From positions 310,001-374,000 of the forward strand of contig JALNYU010000001.1 of the NCBI GenBank assembly GCA_023229645.1: a stretch of DNA of 64,000 nucleotides, written 5' to 3'. This document shows, piece after piece, positions 43,247 to 51,606 of this stretch. Made by a program: the position numbers and the translations under genes. The notes beneath the pieces are model-generated. The model did no database searches and was not told where the DNA came from. It saw only the letters and a list, made by a program, of their open reading frames with translations. Source of the DNA: Nevskia sp. Lineage in GTDB: Bacteria > Pseudomonadota > Gammaproteobacteria > Nevskiales > Nevskiaceae. Each line of letters opens with the position of its first letter. The first letter of the stretch is position 1.

Positions 43247-44239
43247 TTAATTCGAGTCTGGCCCGACGGTCAGCATGATTTTGCCGATGTGTTCGCCTTG
43301 CTCCATCAGGCGGTGGGCGACGGCGGCTTCCGCGAGCGGGAAGCTGCGATAAATCTGCGGACGCAGCTGGCCAGCGGCGATCCTAGGCCAGACCTGCTCG
43401 CGTAACGCTGCCGCCAACCGCGCTTTCGCCGCCAGCGGCAGCGGCCGCAACGTCGAGCCGGTGATCGTCAAGCGGCGGGTCATGACGGTCGTGAAGTCGA
43501 GTGTCGCCGTTGCGCCACCGAGAAACGCGATCAAGACCAGGCGGCCATCGACGGCGAGGCTGGCGATATCGCGCGCAAGGTAGTCGCCGCCGACCATATC
43601 CAAAATCACGTCGACGCCGCGGCGGCCAGTTTTTTCGGCGATCACGGCGGCAAAATCCTGCTCGGTGTACGGAATCGCGACATCCGCGCCGAGTGCGACA
43701 CAGGCGGCGCATTTCTCGGCGGTTCGCGCCGTCGTGTACACCGTTGCGCCGAACGCTTTGGCGAGTTGGATCGCGGTGGTGCCGATGCCGCTAGTGCCAC
43801 CGTGTATCAACACACTTTCGCCCGGCGCCAAGCGGCCGCGCTCGAACAAATTGGCCCAAACGGTGAACAGCGTTTCCGGCAGCGCAGCGGCTTCAAGCGG
43901 GCTCAGGCCAGCCGGTATCGGCAAACACTGGCCAGCTGGGGCAAGGCAAAATTCGGCATAGCCGCCGCCTGGCGTCAGCGCGCAAACGGGGTCACCAACT
44001 TGCCAACCACTAATGTCGGCACCAAAGGCGGCAACGCGGCCAGCCACTTCTAAGCCCAGTATTGGCGAAGCCCCGGGCGGCGGCGGATACAGGCCTTTGC
44101 GTTGAAAGATGTCAGGCCGGTTGACGCCGGCAGCGGCCACTTCGATCAGCAATTCGCCCGGCCCCGGCTGCGGCACGGCAGTTTCGGCGAGCCGCAAATT
44201 CTCAGCGCCGCCGGCCTGCTTCAGTTCGATATATTTCAT
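43247..44239 (-). CDS. NAD(P)H-quinone oxidoreductase (PIG3/QOR type)
   Basis: A 330-residue zinc-free medium-chain dehydrogenase that reduces quinones with NADPH. The N-terminal catalytic block is MKYIELKQAGGAENLRLAET and VAAAGVNRPDIFQRKGLYPP; the nucleotide fold has HGGTSGIGTTAIQLAKAFGA and DVILDMVGGDYL. Length and blocks fit the TIGR02824/PIG3 group. Single-gene unit on the minus strand. Confidence 0.93.
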   Translation of the reverse strand: MKYIELKQAGGAENLRLAETAVPQPGPGELLIEVAAAGVNRPDIFQRKGLYPPPPGASPILGLEVAGRVAAFGADISGWQVGDPVCALTPGGGYAEFCLAPAGQCLPIPAGLSPLEAAALPETLFTVWANLFERGRLAPGESVLIHGGTSGIGTTAIQLAKAFGATVYTTARTAEKCAACVALGADVAIPYTEQDFAAVIAEKTGRRGVDVILDMVGGDYLARDIASLAVDGRLVLIAFLGGATATLDFTTVMTRRLTITGSTLRPLPLAAKARLAAALREQVWPRIAAGQLRPQIYRSFPLAEAAVAHRLMEQGEHIGKIMLTVGPDSN

Positions 44240-44340
44240 GCCGATACTGTATCGCCTTCACCGATTTGCGGCCGCGAGAGGAAACCGAGAGCGCGCTGAA
44301 ATACGCGGTACGATCAGCCTAATAACACGGAGCGTTTTCG

Positions 44341-44592
44341 ATGGAAGTCATCACCTACACTGCGGTTCGCGCCAGCCTTGCGGGAACGATGGACCGTGTT
44401 TGCAACGATCACGAGCCGGTGATCGTGACCCGCAACGGCGAGCAAGCGGTGGTGCTAATTTCGCTCGAAGACTACAAAGCGTTGGAGGAGACCGCGTATT
44501 TGCTCCGCAGCCCGGAAAACGCGCGGCGCCTGCACAACGCCACCGAACAGCTGGTATCGGGGCTGGGCCACGAGCGGGCCCTGCTGAAATGA
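44341..44592 (+). CDS. yefM: Antitoxin of the YefM/Phd family
   Basis: An 83-residue antitoxin with the Phd/YefM DNA-binding N-terminus (MEVITYTAVRASLAGTMDRV, then EPVIVTRNGEQAVVLISLED) and a C-terminal tail (LLRSPENARRLHNATEQL) that would wrap the toxin. It should neutralise the next gene's product and autorepress the operon. Its stop overlaps the toxin start (ATGA). Confidence 0.95.
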   Translation: MEVITYTAVRASLAGTMDRVCNDHEPVIVTRNGEQAVVLISLEDYKALEETAYLLRSPENARRLHNATEQLVSGLGHERALLK

Positions 44593-44843
44593 CGCTGATT
44601 TTTGCCGATGAAGCCTGGGACGATTACCAGCGCTGGCAGCGCGAAGATCGCCGCATGGTCGAGCGGATAAACGCGTTGATTGGCGAAATCCTACGCGAGC
44701 CGTTTCACGGCGTCGGCAAACCGGAGGCCTTGAAATACGCACTGGCCGGCTTTTGGTCGCGACGGCTGACGGAGCAGCACCGGATCGTCTATCGAATGGA
44801 TTCCGGCTTATTGCTGATCGCCCAATTGGCGTATCACTACTGA
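44589..44843 (+). CDS. yoeB: mRNA interferase toxin of the YoeB family
   Basis: The ATG at 44589 gives 84 residues starting MTLIFADEAWDDYQRWQRED. YoeB cleaves mRNA on the ribosome. The catalytic set is present: the glutamate in KPEALKY, FWSRRLTEQHRIVYR and the C-terminal AYHY with the penultimate histidine. The frame is open far upstream across yefM but that is not coding. The pair looks intact and active. Confidence 0.96.
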   Translation: MTLIFADEAWDDYQRWQREDRRMVERINALIGEILREPFHGVGKPEALKYALAGFWSRRLTEQHRIVYRMDSGLLLIAQLAYHY

Positions 44844-44864
44844 GGCGTCATCGGTAAGTGCAAT

Positions 44865-45069
44865 TTATTGATCCGGCCATTAAGCACTTGAATAAAGACA
44901 GTGCAGTGCCAAACCGGATGCCGCACTTCCGAGAAAGCGAGAAATGGCCGGATCAATAACAAAGCAATTTGATTTTATTATTAATTCGGCCACTCGCGCC
45001 GTCTCGAAAAAGTGCGATCTCAAATTGCCGCTAGCACGTCGTTCAACTATTTTGTGGCCGAATCAATAA
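44865..45069. repeat. Two tandem inverted-repeat modules
   Basis: Two modules share the same terminal sequence. Module 1 (44865-44959) is bounded by TTATTGATCCGGCCATT and its perfect 17-base complement. Module 2 (44978-45069) is bounded by TTATTAATTCGGCCAC and GTGGCCGAATCAATAA (16 bases, one mismatch). The arms of both modules have the consensus TTATTGATYCGGCCA. Inside both, a GCACTT/AAGTGC and a CTCG-rich segment recur. No coding potential. It resembles a miniature inverted-repeat element or a pair of REP-like units after the toxin gene. Confidence 0.75.
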
Positions 45070-45092
45070 CAAGCGCTTGCGGCGAGCATAAA

Positions 45093-45130
45093 AAAAGCGG
45101 CGTATCGCAGTGTTGCGATACGCCGCTTTT
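45093..45130 (-). terminator. Intrinsic terminator of the lipase-like gene
   Basis: A 17-base stem (45093-45109 with 45114-45130) around a GTGT loop. Reading from the minus strand the stem follows the gene's stop codon and is followed by a T-run; the A/T-rich flanks could make it work both ways. Confidence 0.9.
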
Positions 45131-45146
45131 AGCGCTGTTTTAGATG

Positions 45147-47384
45147 TTACGGCGCAACCGGGCAGAGCCCACCAACCGCGAGACACAGCCCGCCGCTAGC
45201 GAGGAACTGCGCGGCTTCGCTCTGCATTTCCTGCGTCACGGCCGGGAAGTTCGTCGGGTCAAGCACCGAACCGTGCTCCCCTTGCGCGAAGCGAACAACA
45301 AAGCCCTGATTGGCGCCCAGGCGGATGTCCGGATCACGCAGCGGTGGCGTGATCGGGCCGACCGAGGTTAGGCCCATCGCCGCAACCAACGGATCAGTGC
45401 CAGATAGGCGGCCCGGCTCGGTCACCAGATCCTGCGTGTTGCTGACGGCGCCTGCGGCCACCGCATTCGGCACCACCAGATCGTTCGCCACTTCGAATAC
45501 GACCAGCGGATGTGCCGCCCGCGCCGCGGCGCCGTAGTTGATCGGGTCGCCAGCGTCGATCGTGGTCTGAGCAAAGCGCAGGAAGGTTTCGTAGGTATCG
45601 GTGCCTTCGACCACGCCCGCTGCGGCAAGCCCGGCGCTGATCCGCGCGCCGAAGCTACGCGAGCCATCGAGCAGCTTGGCCACGCCGCCGCCTGGGTTCG
45701 CCAGTACCGCGGCGCCGATGTCCGGACTCACCGCGAGTAACGGCGTGCCGACAATGCCGCCGAGCGAATGGCCAAAGTAACGGATTTGTGTCGGGTCGAT
45801 ATCCGGCGTGCTGTCGTTGTTGAAGTCCAGCGTTTTCACCGTTTGCACCAGCTTTAGCAAATCGGCGACCGCTTGGCGGATGTTGTCGCGGGAGGTCAGC
45901 AGGCTGGTCAGATTGATCGAATAGCTGCCCGAGGGGTCAATCAAGCCGTCCGGACCAGAAGCGCCGGTGGTGTTGTTTTGCAGGTCGAGGTCAAACGTGC
46001 GCTCGCCCGTGCCTAAGCCTGCGGCCGGCGAGCCGGCAAATAACTGGTTGCGGTAGAACGGGCTGGTTGGATCGGTCAGGCCGTGTAGTGGTAGGTCGAT
46101 CGCCACCACCGCAAAGCCGGCGCGGGCCAGGCCATCGGCGACGGCCAGCATGTCGGTCCGGTTGCGGGTGATGCCGTGTTGGAAGATCACCACCGGCCAG
46201 CCGTTGGTGGGCCGCGTCAGGCCGTGCGGCAGCGTTACCAACGTCGGGATCGTTTGCGTCGTCCGCGTGCTCGCGTCTAGCTCCGGGAAGCAGGCGGTGG
46301 TACTGGTGCTCGGGCGCAAGGTAACGCCGTTGACGACGGCGCCAGCGGCGAATGCCGGACACGGCACGAGGCCGAGGAACGAGCCAGCCAGATTCGGCTG
46401 CGCCGGATCGGCACGCCAGAAAGCGGTTAGCGGTACCGTCGAATGAACATCGCCACCGCTGGTGCCCAGATAGTAGTCGCTGGTCGTGACGCCAGCATAA
46501 ATATCGGCCAGCCCCAGGCCGCCGATAGCAGACGTCGTCAAACCGGTATTCGCGACTTGAATAACACCCGGCTGGGTGTTCGCAGCAACGCGCCGCAGCG
46601 TGTTGTCGATGGACTGTGTGGTAAAGCTCCACGCCAGTACCAGATCGTTCTGGGCAACGCCGGTCGTCGCGATAAGCCCGACCACTGCCGGCCGGATTTG
46701 CTGTGAACGCAGCGCTTCAAACTGGGCGCGCTGAGTTGCCGTCGTGCCGGCCAGAATTGGCGCCGTTTGCTGGTCGATCGGCGTCGCGCTAGAGAGAATA
46801 CGGAAAATATCGGTGGTGATGACCCCGCCGCCGGCAGGGCTGACGATGCCGCTGGTGATGCCAACCAGATAAGTGGTCGACGGCGCCAAAGGCCGCAGCA
46901 AGTCAATCAACAGACGTGAACGCTGAGTGTTGATCGGCGTGCTGATGCCGGTGATCGGATCCGGCGATGTCGCGGCTGAGTTATGCACGGCAAAGTCAAC
47001 GCCAGGCGTCAGGCGTGCGCCGGTGCGGCTGTTGACGATCAAAATGTGCGACGGCACCGTGGTGTAATCAACCGGGCCGAGAATATCGGCGAACAGCGAA
47101 GCGCTGGTCGAGAAGCCATCCAGCTGGTTTGCCGCCGAGACGAACGAGGCGTTGCTCGCGTTCGGGATGTTCAGTGTCGGCGCGCTAAAGCCGGCGAAGA
47201 AGCCATCGAACGGGAACGGTACAACAGCGCTGGCGGCCGGATTCAACGGCACCGGGTCGAACAGAATCAGCGAATCGTGGGTTTCTGGCAGTTGTCCGTT
47301 GCCGCCGCAGGCGCTGAGCGCCAGCGCCAGCGCGGATGCCGAAAACAGCAACGCAGCCCGCTTGATGGGTTTGTTATGACGCAT
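45147..47384 (-). CDS. Lipase/esterase lipoprotein (VolA / Pla-1/cef type)
   Basis: The 745-residue product starts with a lipoprotein signal (lipobox LSAC, Cys26). The N-terminal region up to about residue 330 resembles the bacterial virulence-factor lipase N-terminal domain. The alpha/beta-hydrolase part has VVIFQHGITRNRTDM (oxyanion region), AIDLPLHGLTDP and the nucleophile motif GHSLGG near residue 540; HGSVLDP near the end supplies a candidate catalytic histidine. Known relatives (VolA, Pla-1/cef) are extracellular lipases or lysophospholipases, so an outer-membrane or surface position is likely. Confidence 0.87.
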   Translation of the reverse strand: MRHNKPIKRAALLFSASALALALSACGGNGQLPETHDSLILFDPVPLNPAASAVVPFPFDGFFAGFSAPTLNIPNASNASFVSAANQLDGFSTSASLFADILGPVDYTTVPSHILIVNSRTGARLTPGVDFAVHNSAATSPDPITGISTPINTQRSRLLIDLLRPLAPSTTYLVGITSGIVSPAGGGVITTDIFRILSSATPIDQQTAPILAGTTATQRAQFEALRSQQIRPAVVGLIATTGVAQNDLVLAWSFTTQSIDNTLRRVAANTQPGVIQVANTGLTTSAIGGLGLADIYAGVTTSDYYLGTSGGDVHSTVPLTAFWRADPAQPNLAGSFLGLVPCPAFAAGAVVNGVTLRPSTSTTACFPELDASTRTTQTIPTLVTLPHGLTRPTNGWPVVIFQHGITRNRTDMLAVADGLARAGFAVVAIDLPLHGLTDPTSPFYRNQLFAGSPAAGLGTGERTFDLDLQNNTTGASGPDGLIDPSGSYSINLTSLLTSRDNIRQAVADLLKLVQTVKTLDFNNDSTPDIDPTQIRYFGHSLGGIVGTPLLAVSPDIGAAVLANPGGGVAKLLDGSRSFGARISAGLAAAGVVEGTDTYETFLRFAQTTIDAGDPINYGAAARAAHPLVVFEVANDLVVPNAVAAGAVSNTQDLVTEPGRLSGTDPLVAAMGLTSVGPITPPLRDPDIRLGANQGFVVRFAQGEHGSVLDPTNFPAVTQEMQSEAAQFLASGGLCLAVGGLCPVAP

Positions 47385-47683
47385 GATGTCCTCTCCAGAC
47401 GCACGAGGCTAACTGCCCCTTGGTGTGTTTGTGTTTATGACCGTCCGCTGCGCACGTACGCAGTCGAATGGTCATCATAATCCAAAGGATGGCCGCTCAA
47501 TAGCTGGGTAAGCGTGATTTCCCGGCGACTTCATTTTCAGGCGGTTGTCCTGCGGCCGTTGAGGGCTGTCGATGTGGAGAAAGGCGGTCGAGACACGCTG
47601 TGATTGATTGCGGGCAGGCCGCGTGGGCGCACGAGTTCCGCTACAGCAGCGATGGAGCACTGCTCAGTTCTGACAACGAAAAA

Positions 47684-48550
47684 TCACAGCTTCTTGAGAT
47701 AAATGATGCAGCCATCGGCGTCTACCACTGCATTAGCAGGGGTATCCGAGCATTTGTCGTGATTGTTATCGATTCCATCGCCGTCTAAATCATGCGCCGT
47801 GGCAACCCCAGCAGAGGGCTTCCCGCGAAAGGAGGAATGAATCGCCTTCGCACCGCTGGCGTTGCTGGCCGTCACTAGTTTCTGCACCGGCACTGCGGGT
47901 TGCGGCAAGTAGTTGGAAGCAGGAGGCGAATACGCCGTAGTAGTCGACTCAGAAGGCGCGAAGCCAAAACGATAAGTCAAGCCAAGGCTATAGATTAGGT
48001 CATCGTAATTATTCTTCCGCGGGTTGATGGCATTTAAGAACTCATGCCGAACAAGCGCATCCGCCCTCAGTCCCAGCGCCGAACCTGCAGGTTGATATTG
48101 GAAGCCTAGGCCACCGCGCACCGCCGGCGAATCTTCTTGGCCATTAAATTGATTCGTCCGAAGCCAGCTTCCGCCGGCAATGATAAGTGGAGAAAAATCG
48201 GTATCGGGCGACAAATTAAAAGTGCCCTGAAAGCCAAGTCCGCGCGTAAAGACCGAGCTTGCGTTGTCTAGCCGTCTAAAACGATCTCGATCAGAAAAGA
48301 TTTCGGCACTCCAGCGCGGGTCAAACGCATAGCCCAGCGTTAGCTGATAGCCGACAGCGTTATTTGCTTCGCGATTCGAATCCGAATACGTGTAGCGCGC
48401 AGCTGGATAAAAATAAAGAGACCGATATTGATCGGCATTCAAGGGGCTGGACGCGATTAAAAACACCGCCGCTAGCGCAAGCAAAACGTGGCCCGATCTA
48501 TTATTTTGCACTGATGTTGCCCGAGTTATCCCTGGAACCGCATTCGTCAT
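47684..48550 (-). CDS. Outer-membrane beta-barrel protein with thrombospondin-3 calcium repeat tail
   Basis: A 288-residue product with a signal sequence (VLLALAAVFLIASS, cleavage near LNADQ). Residues 40-200 alternate as beta-strands with aromatic ends (YFYPAARYTYSD, GYQLTLGYAFDP, YSLGLTYRFGF), like an eight-stranded barrel. The C-terminus has DLDGDGIDNNHDKCSDTPAN, a thrombospondin type 3 calcium-binding repeat, then stops at residue 288. In OmpA-like proteins such a repeat normally leads into a peptidoglycan-binding domain, which is missing here. The 300-base gap 47385-47683 shows nothing notable. Confidence 0.8.
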   Translation of the reverse strand: MTNAVPGITRATSVQNNRSGHVLLALAAVFLIASSPLNADQYRSLYFYPAARYTYSDSNREANNAVGYQLTLGYAFDPRWSAEIFSDRDRFRRLDNASSVFTRGLGFQGTFNLSPDTDFSPLIIAGGSWLRTNQFNGQEDSPAVRGGLGFQYQPAGSALGLRADALVRHEFLNAINPRKNNYDDLIYSLGLTYRFGFAPSESTTTAYSPPASNYLPQPAVPVQKLVTASNASGAKAIHSSFRGKPSAGVATAHDLDGDGIDNNHDKCSDTPANAVVDADGCIIYLKKL

Positions 48551-48746
48551 TTTACGTTAAATATTTAGCACACTCAGGGCTGCCGCGGCCAATTTCCTGG
48601 TGATTGCGGTGCGGGCGCGATTATTCGAAAGTGCCATTGGCAGTCTGGATTCGGCCTTAATATTTTACTGTGATCGGTGCGACCACTGGGTTTCAGCAGG
48701 GCAATCTGGTAGCTTCCCCGCATTCACCAACTGCACCGGAGTTTTT

Positions 48747-49313
48747 GTGGACTTTTCCGCGTATTGCGATGCCGACGAACTACTCGCGCTGGCTCGGTTA
48801 GACATGGAGAAGGAGCGTTTAGATCAGGCGATGGTCAAGTTGAAGCAGATCGTTGCTGCCGAGCGCTCCGGCACGCGCACGCCCGCAGTCTGGGCTGAAC
48901 TTGGTCGGCTCTACGCCCAGCTTAAACTGCGTGAGAAAGCCAAGGACGCTTACAGTCGATACGTTGAGCAAAACCCACAAGCGGCCCATGAGCGATTCCA
49001 GCTCGGTTTGATATGTTTTGAATTGAATGAGACTGAATCTGCGCTGATGCTTTGGGGCGAGGTGCTGACGGCGATACCCGGTCACCCCCCGGCTTTGTTT
49101 TACACTGCGTTAGCCAATGCGAGGATCGGCGCCCTGGGCCGCGCTTGGGAAATGTGTAAGCAGATTCTAAGCCGCCTAGAAGCAGATAATCTTTATTTTG
49201 GGCAAACCAAGGATCTGCTGCAAAAGATCGAAGCCGACCCTGCATTCCGGCGCATGGCTGAGCCCGGTAGTGCGACAATCGTGGTCCCCGAGATGCCCCG
49301 GATTGAGCACTAA
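48747..49313 (+). CDS. TPR-repeat protein upstream of the flagellar genes
   Basis: I chose GTG 48747, with GGAG five bases upstream, giving 188 residues; an open frame extends back to 48600 but that part has no TPR character. About four tetratricopeptide units are visible (LLALARLDMEKERLDQAMVK, WAELGRLYAQLKLREKAKDA, FQLGLICFELNETESALMLW). No signal peptide. Three bases separate it from the next TPR gene and then 13 from fliQ, so it is probably co-transcribed with the flagellar genes. It may be a chaperone or assembly factor (inference). Confidence 0.75.
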   Translation: MDFSAYCDADELLALARLDMEKERLDQAMVKLKQIVAAERSGTRTPAVWAELGRLYAQLKLREKAKDAYSRYVEQNPQAAHERFQLGLICFELNETESALMLWGEVLTAIPGHPPALFYTALANARIGALGRAWEMCKQILSRLEADNLYFGQTKDLLQKIEADPAFRRMAEPGSATIVVPEMPRIEH

Positions 49314-49316
49314 TAC

Positions 49317-50522
49317 ATGGCAGTAGCGGATGCGGAGACGCAGCAGCGATTTGAACGGCTGAGCAGCTATCTTGCTGCTGACCCCGCGAATCCCTCGTTG
49401 CTTGAATCTGCGGCGGACGCTGCACTGGCATGCGGCCTGCGCGCAGAAGCATTGACGCTGTTGGAACAATCGTTAGCGCTCCAACCGAAGTCGCCGGGCT
49501 TGCAATTTAAAAAAGGTTTGGTTTTATTGGCGTCGGCCGACTACACGCTGGCGAGATCCGCGTTTCAGCAGTTGGTCGATGCTGGGAATTATCATCCGGC
49601 GATCACCTACAACTTGGCCTATGCGGCATTCGGCCAAGGGCGGCCGGATGAAGCGTTGCAACTGCTTGACTCAGTTGTAGAGGTTAGTCGGAAGGACTTG
49701 CCCGAGTACGAATTGCTGTATGCGCGAGCGCTCTACCATACGCAGGAATTTGACCGCGCGTTGCAGCATGTAGATCGCTATTTGGCTAAGCATGCGGACG
49801 CATCTGACGGCCTCGGACTGAAAGCAATGTTGTTGTACGACACTAGTCAGAACGAACTAGCTACACGGATTGCACAAGATTTGTTGTTTGCCAATGCCGA
49901 TGACCTACAGGCCCACGTGGTGCTGGGTTCTGTCGCACTCGAACAGCGTGATGCTGCTGTTGCGCGTGAACATTTTCAGCAGGTTGTCGATCACGATCCA
50001 AATGCTGGAAGGGCTTGGTCAGGTCTCGCCTTCGCCGCATTGCTGGAAACGCGGCTGAGTGATGCCGTCGCTTGCTTTGAATGCGCCGTGCAGCACATGC
50101 CGAATCACTTAGGGACGTGGCACGGATTGGCGTGGGCACACATCATGACGCGCGATTTCACAGCGGCGCGCTCGGCGATTGATGCGGCAATGGCGCTTGA
50201 TCGTACCTTCTCGGAAAATCATGGCATGTTGGCTGTTTTGCTCGTTCTTGAAGGGCGGATTGCGGAAGCAGAAGCGGAAGCGAAGCGCGGCATGCGGTTG
50301 AATCCAAAATCTGCGGCCAGCCACTTTGCGCGCAGTTTGTTGATGGCGCAGGCGGGAGATGCTGGAGCAAGCCAACGATTGGTCGACAAAATCTTGGCAG
50401 GTGCCGGTCTACAGAGCCAGGGCGGTATCGCCGATGCCATTCTCGGATTAGGGGGGGCCGGAAAGCGAAGTCAGGCGCCCAATCCAGCGGTGCAGCGATC
50501 CTCCCCTAAGCAAGCAGATTAA
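49317..50522 (+). CDS. TPR-repeat protein directly upstream of fliQ
   Basis: A 401-residue protein made almost wholly of TPR repeats, at least nine (for example ALTLLEQSLALQPKSPGLQF, HLGTWHGLAWAHIMTRDFTA, AEAEAKRGMRLNPKSAASHF). No signal peptide or membrane segment. It occupies the place where fliP would be expected, 13 bases before fliQ. TPR proteins often act as chaperones or scaffolds in type III export, but no such function is shown for this protein. Confidence 0.78.
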   Translation: MAVADAETQQRFERLSSYLAADPANPSLLESAADAALACGLRAEALTLLEQSLALQPKSPGLQFKKGLVLLASADYTLARSAFQQLVDAGNYHPAITYNLAYAAFGQGRPDEALQLLDSVVEVSRKDLPEYELLYARALYHTQEFDRALQHVDRYLAKHADASDGLGLKAMLLYDTSQNELATRIAQDLLFANADDLQAHVVLGSVALEQRDAAVAREHFQQVVDHDPNAGRAWSGLAFAALLETRLSDAVACFECAVQHMPNHLGTWHGLAWAHIMTRDFTAARSAIDAAMALDRTFSENHGMLAVLLVLEGRIAEAEAEAKRGMRLNPKSAASHFARSLLMAQAGDAGASQRLVDKILAGAGLQSQGGIADAILGLGGAGKRSQAPNPAVQRSSPKQAD

Positions 50523-50535
50523 GCAGTTAATCCCG

Positions 50536-50805
50536 ATGACGCCGGACCTTGCCCTTCAACTTGGAAAAGAGATGCTATGGACAGCGCTAACTGTCGGCGC
50601 TCCGATCATTGGCGCCAGTATGGCGGTTGGCTTGGTCGTCAGCATTTTTCAGGTTGTAACGCAAATTCAGGAAATGACGCTCACTTTTGTCCCTAAGCTG
50701 ATCGTAATTTTCTTTGTAGTGTTGATTGGTGGTAGCTGGATGCTCGCAACCCTGGTTGCATATGCAACGCAACTCTATAGCAGCATTCCGACGCTAATTC
50801 ACTGA
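50536..50805 (+). CDS. fliQ: Flagellar export gate protein FliQ
   Basis: FliQ is a small subunit of the FliPQR export gate in the basal body. The 89-residue product has two membrane hairpin helices: LTVGAPIIGASMAVGLVVSI and FVPKLIVIFFVVLIGGSWML, with FQVVTQIQEMTLTFVPK between them, the family signature. fliP is not adjacent. Confidence 0.95.
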   Translation: MTPDLALQLGKEMLWTALTVGAPIIGASMAVGLVVSIFQVVTQIQEMTLTFVPKLIVIFFVVLIGGSWMLATLVAYATQLYSSIPTLIH

Positions 50806-50826
50806 AGCAGCGTCACGGCAATCAGC

Positions 50827-51594
50827 GTGTCCATAATTCTCGACCCAGCTTGGCTCGTCACGCTATTGCTGTTGGCAACGCGGCTGGCCGGACTTTTTTT
50901 ACTGTCGCCAGCATTGGGATTTAATCGGCTGCCACCGCAAGCCCGAGTGGCAGTTGTGCTGCTATTGGCGTTGTGTTTGTCTCAGTCGATCTCAACTGAA
51001 GCGGGAGTCGTAGCAGATTCAATTACAAAGCTGGTGTTGGCCTTGATCGGGGAGTTTTTGATCGGGGCAATGATCGGCTTCGGTGTCCATGCTGCGTTCG
51101 CCGCGTTGTCGTTCGCTGGGCAGTTCTTAGATTTTCAAATCGGGCTAAACGCCGCGGCCGCTTTTGATCTCAACGCCCAAGCGCAGAGCCCACTGCTAAG
51201 CACTTTCTTCGGCTTGTTTGGCGGGCTTATTTTCTTGCTTCTTGATGCCCATCACGACATGTTACGTGGGCTTGCGTATAGCCTGACCATACTGCCGCTG
51301 AACCATTTCAGCCTGCCCGACGATGCCGGCCCGTTCGTCACCGCGTTCGGACTGGTGTTCACCTACGGTTTGGTGCTCGCGGGGCCGGTCGTACTTGGCT
51401 TGATGCTGCTCGATATTGCAATCGCGGTCATCGCGCGCACCATGCCGCAAATCAGTATTTATTTTGTGACCCTTCCATTAAAAATTTTTGTCGGGGTCTT
51501 GCTGCTCGCATTAACGATGAGTCAATTCACGCCGGTGTTGGAGCGCCTCTTCGCGGCCGCATTTGGCTATTGGCTTCCGGCATCTACGCGTTGA
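50827..51594 (+). CDS. fliR: Flagellar export gate protein FliR
   Basis: FliR joins FliP and FliQ in the export gate. The 255-residue product starts at GTG 50827 and has six or so hydrophobic segments (WLVTLLLLATRLAGLFLLSP, FVTAFGLVFTYGLVLAGPVV). The conserved block SFAGQFLDFQIGLNAAAAFD is typical of FliR. Gap to fliQ 21 bases. Confidence 0.94.
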   Translation: MSIILDPAWLVTLLLLATRLAGLFLLSPALGFNRLPPQARVAVVLLLALCLSQSISTEAGVVADSITKLVLALIGEFLIGAMIGFGVHAAFAALSFAGQFLDFQIGLNAAAAFDLNAQAQSPLLSTFFGLFGGLIFLLLDAHHDMLRGLAYSLTILPLNHFSLPDDAGPFVTAFGLVFTYGLVLAGPVVLGLMLLDIAIAVIARTMPQISIYFVTLPLKIFVGVLLLALTMSQFTPVLERLFAAAFGYWLPASTR

Positions 51595-51606
51595 GCGCCG
51601 GCATTC

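Noticed and set aside
44109..44843. Single fused 244-codon frame covering YoeB and the upstream 500 bases
   Set aside because: The upstream part is out of frame with yefM and overlaps the oxidoreductase start; the real toxin begins at 44589 with the family N-terminus.
48600..48746. Longer N-terminus for the first TPR protein
   Set aside because: The extra 49 residues lack TPR character, while GTG 48747 has a good ribosome binding site and begins the repeat region.
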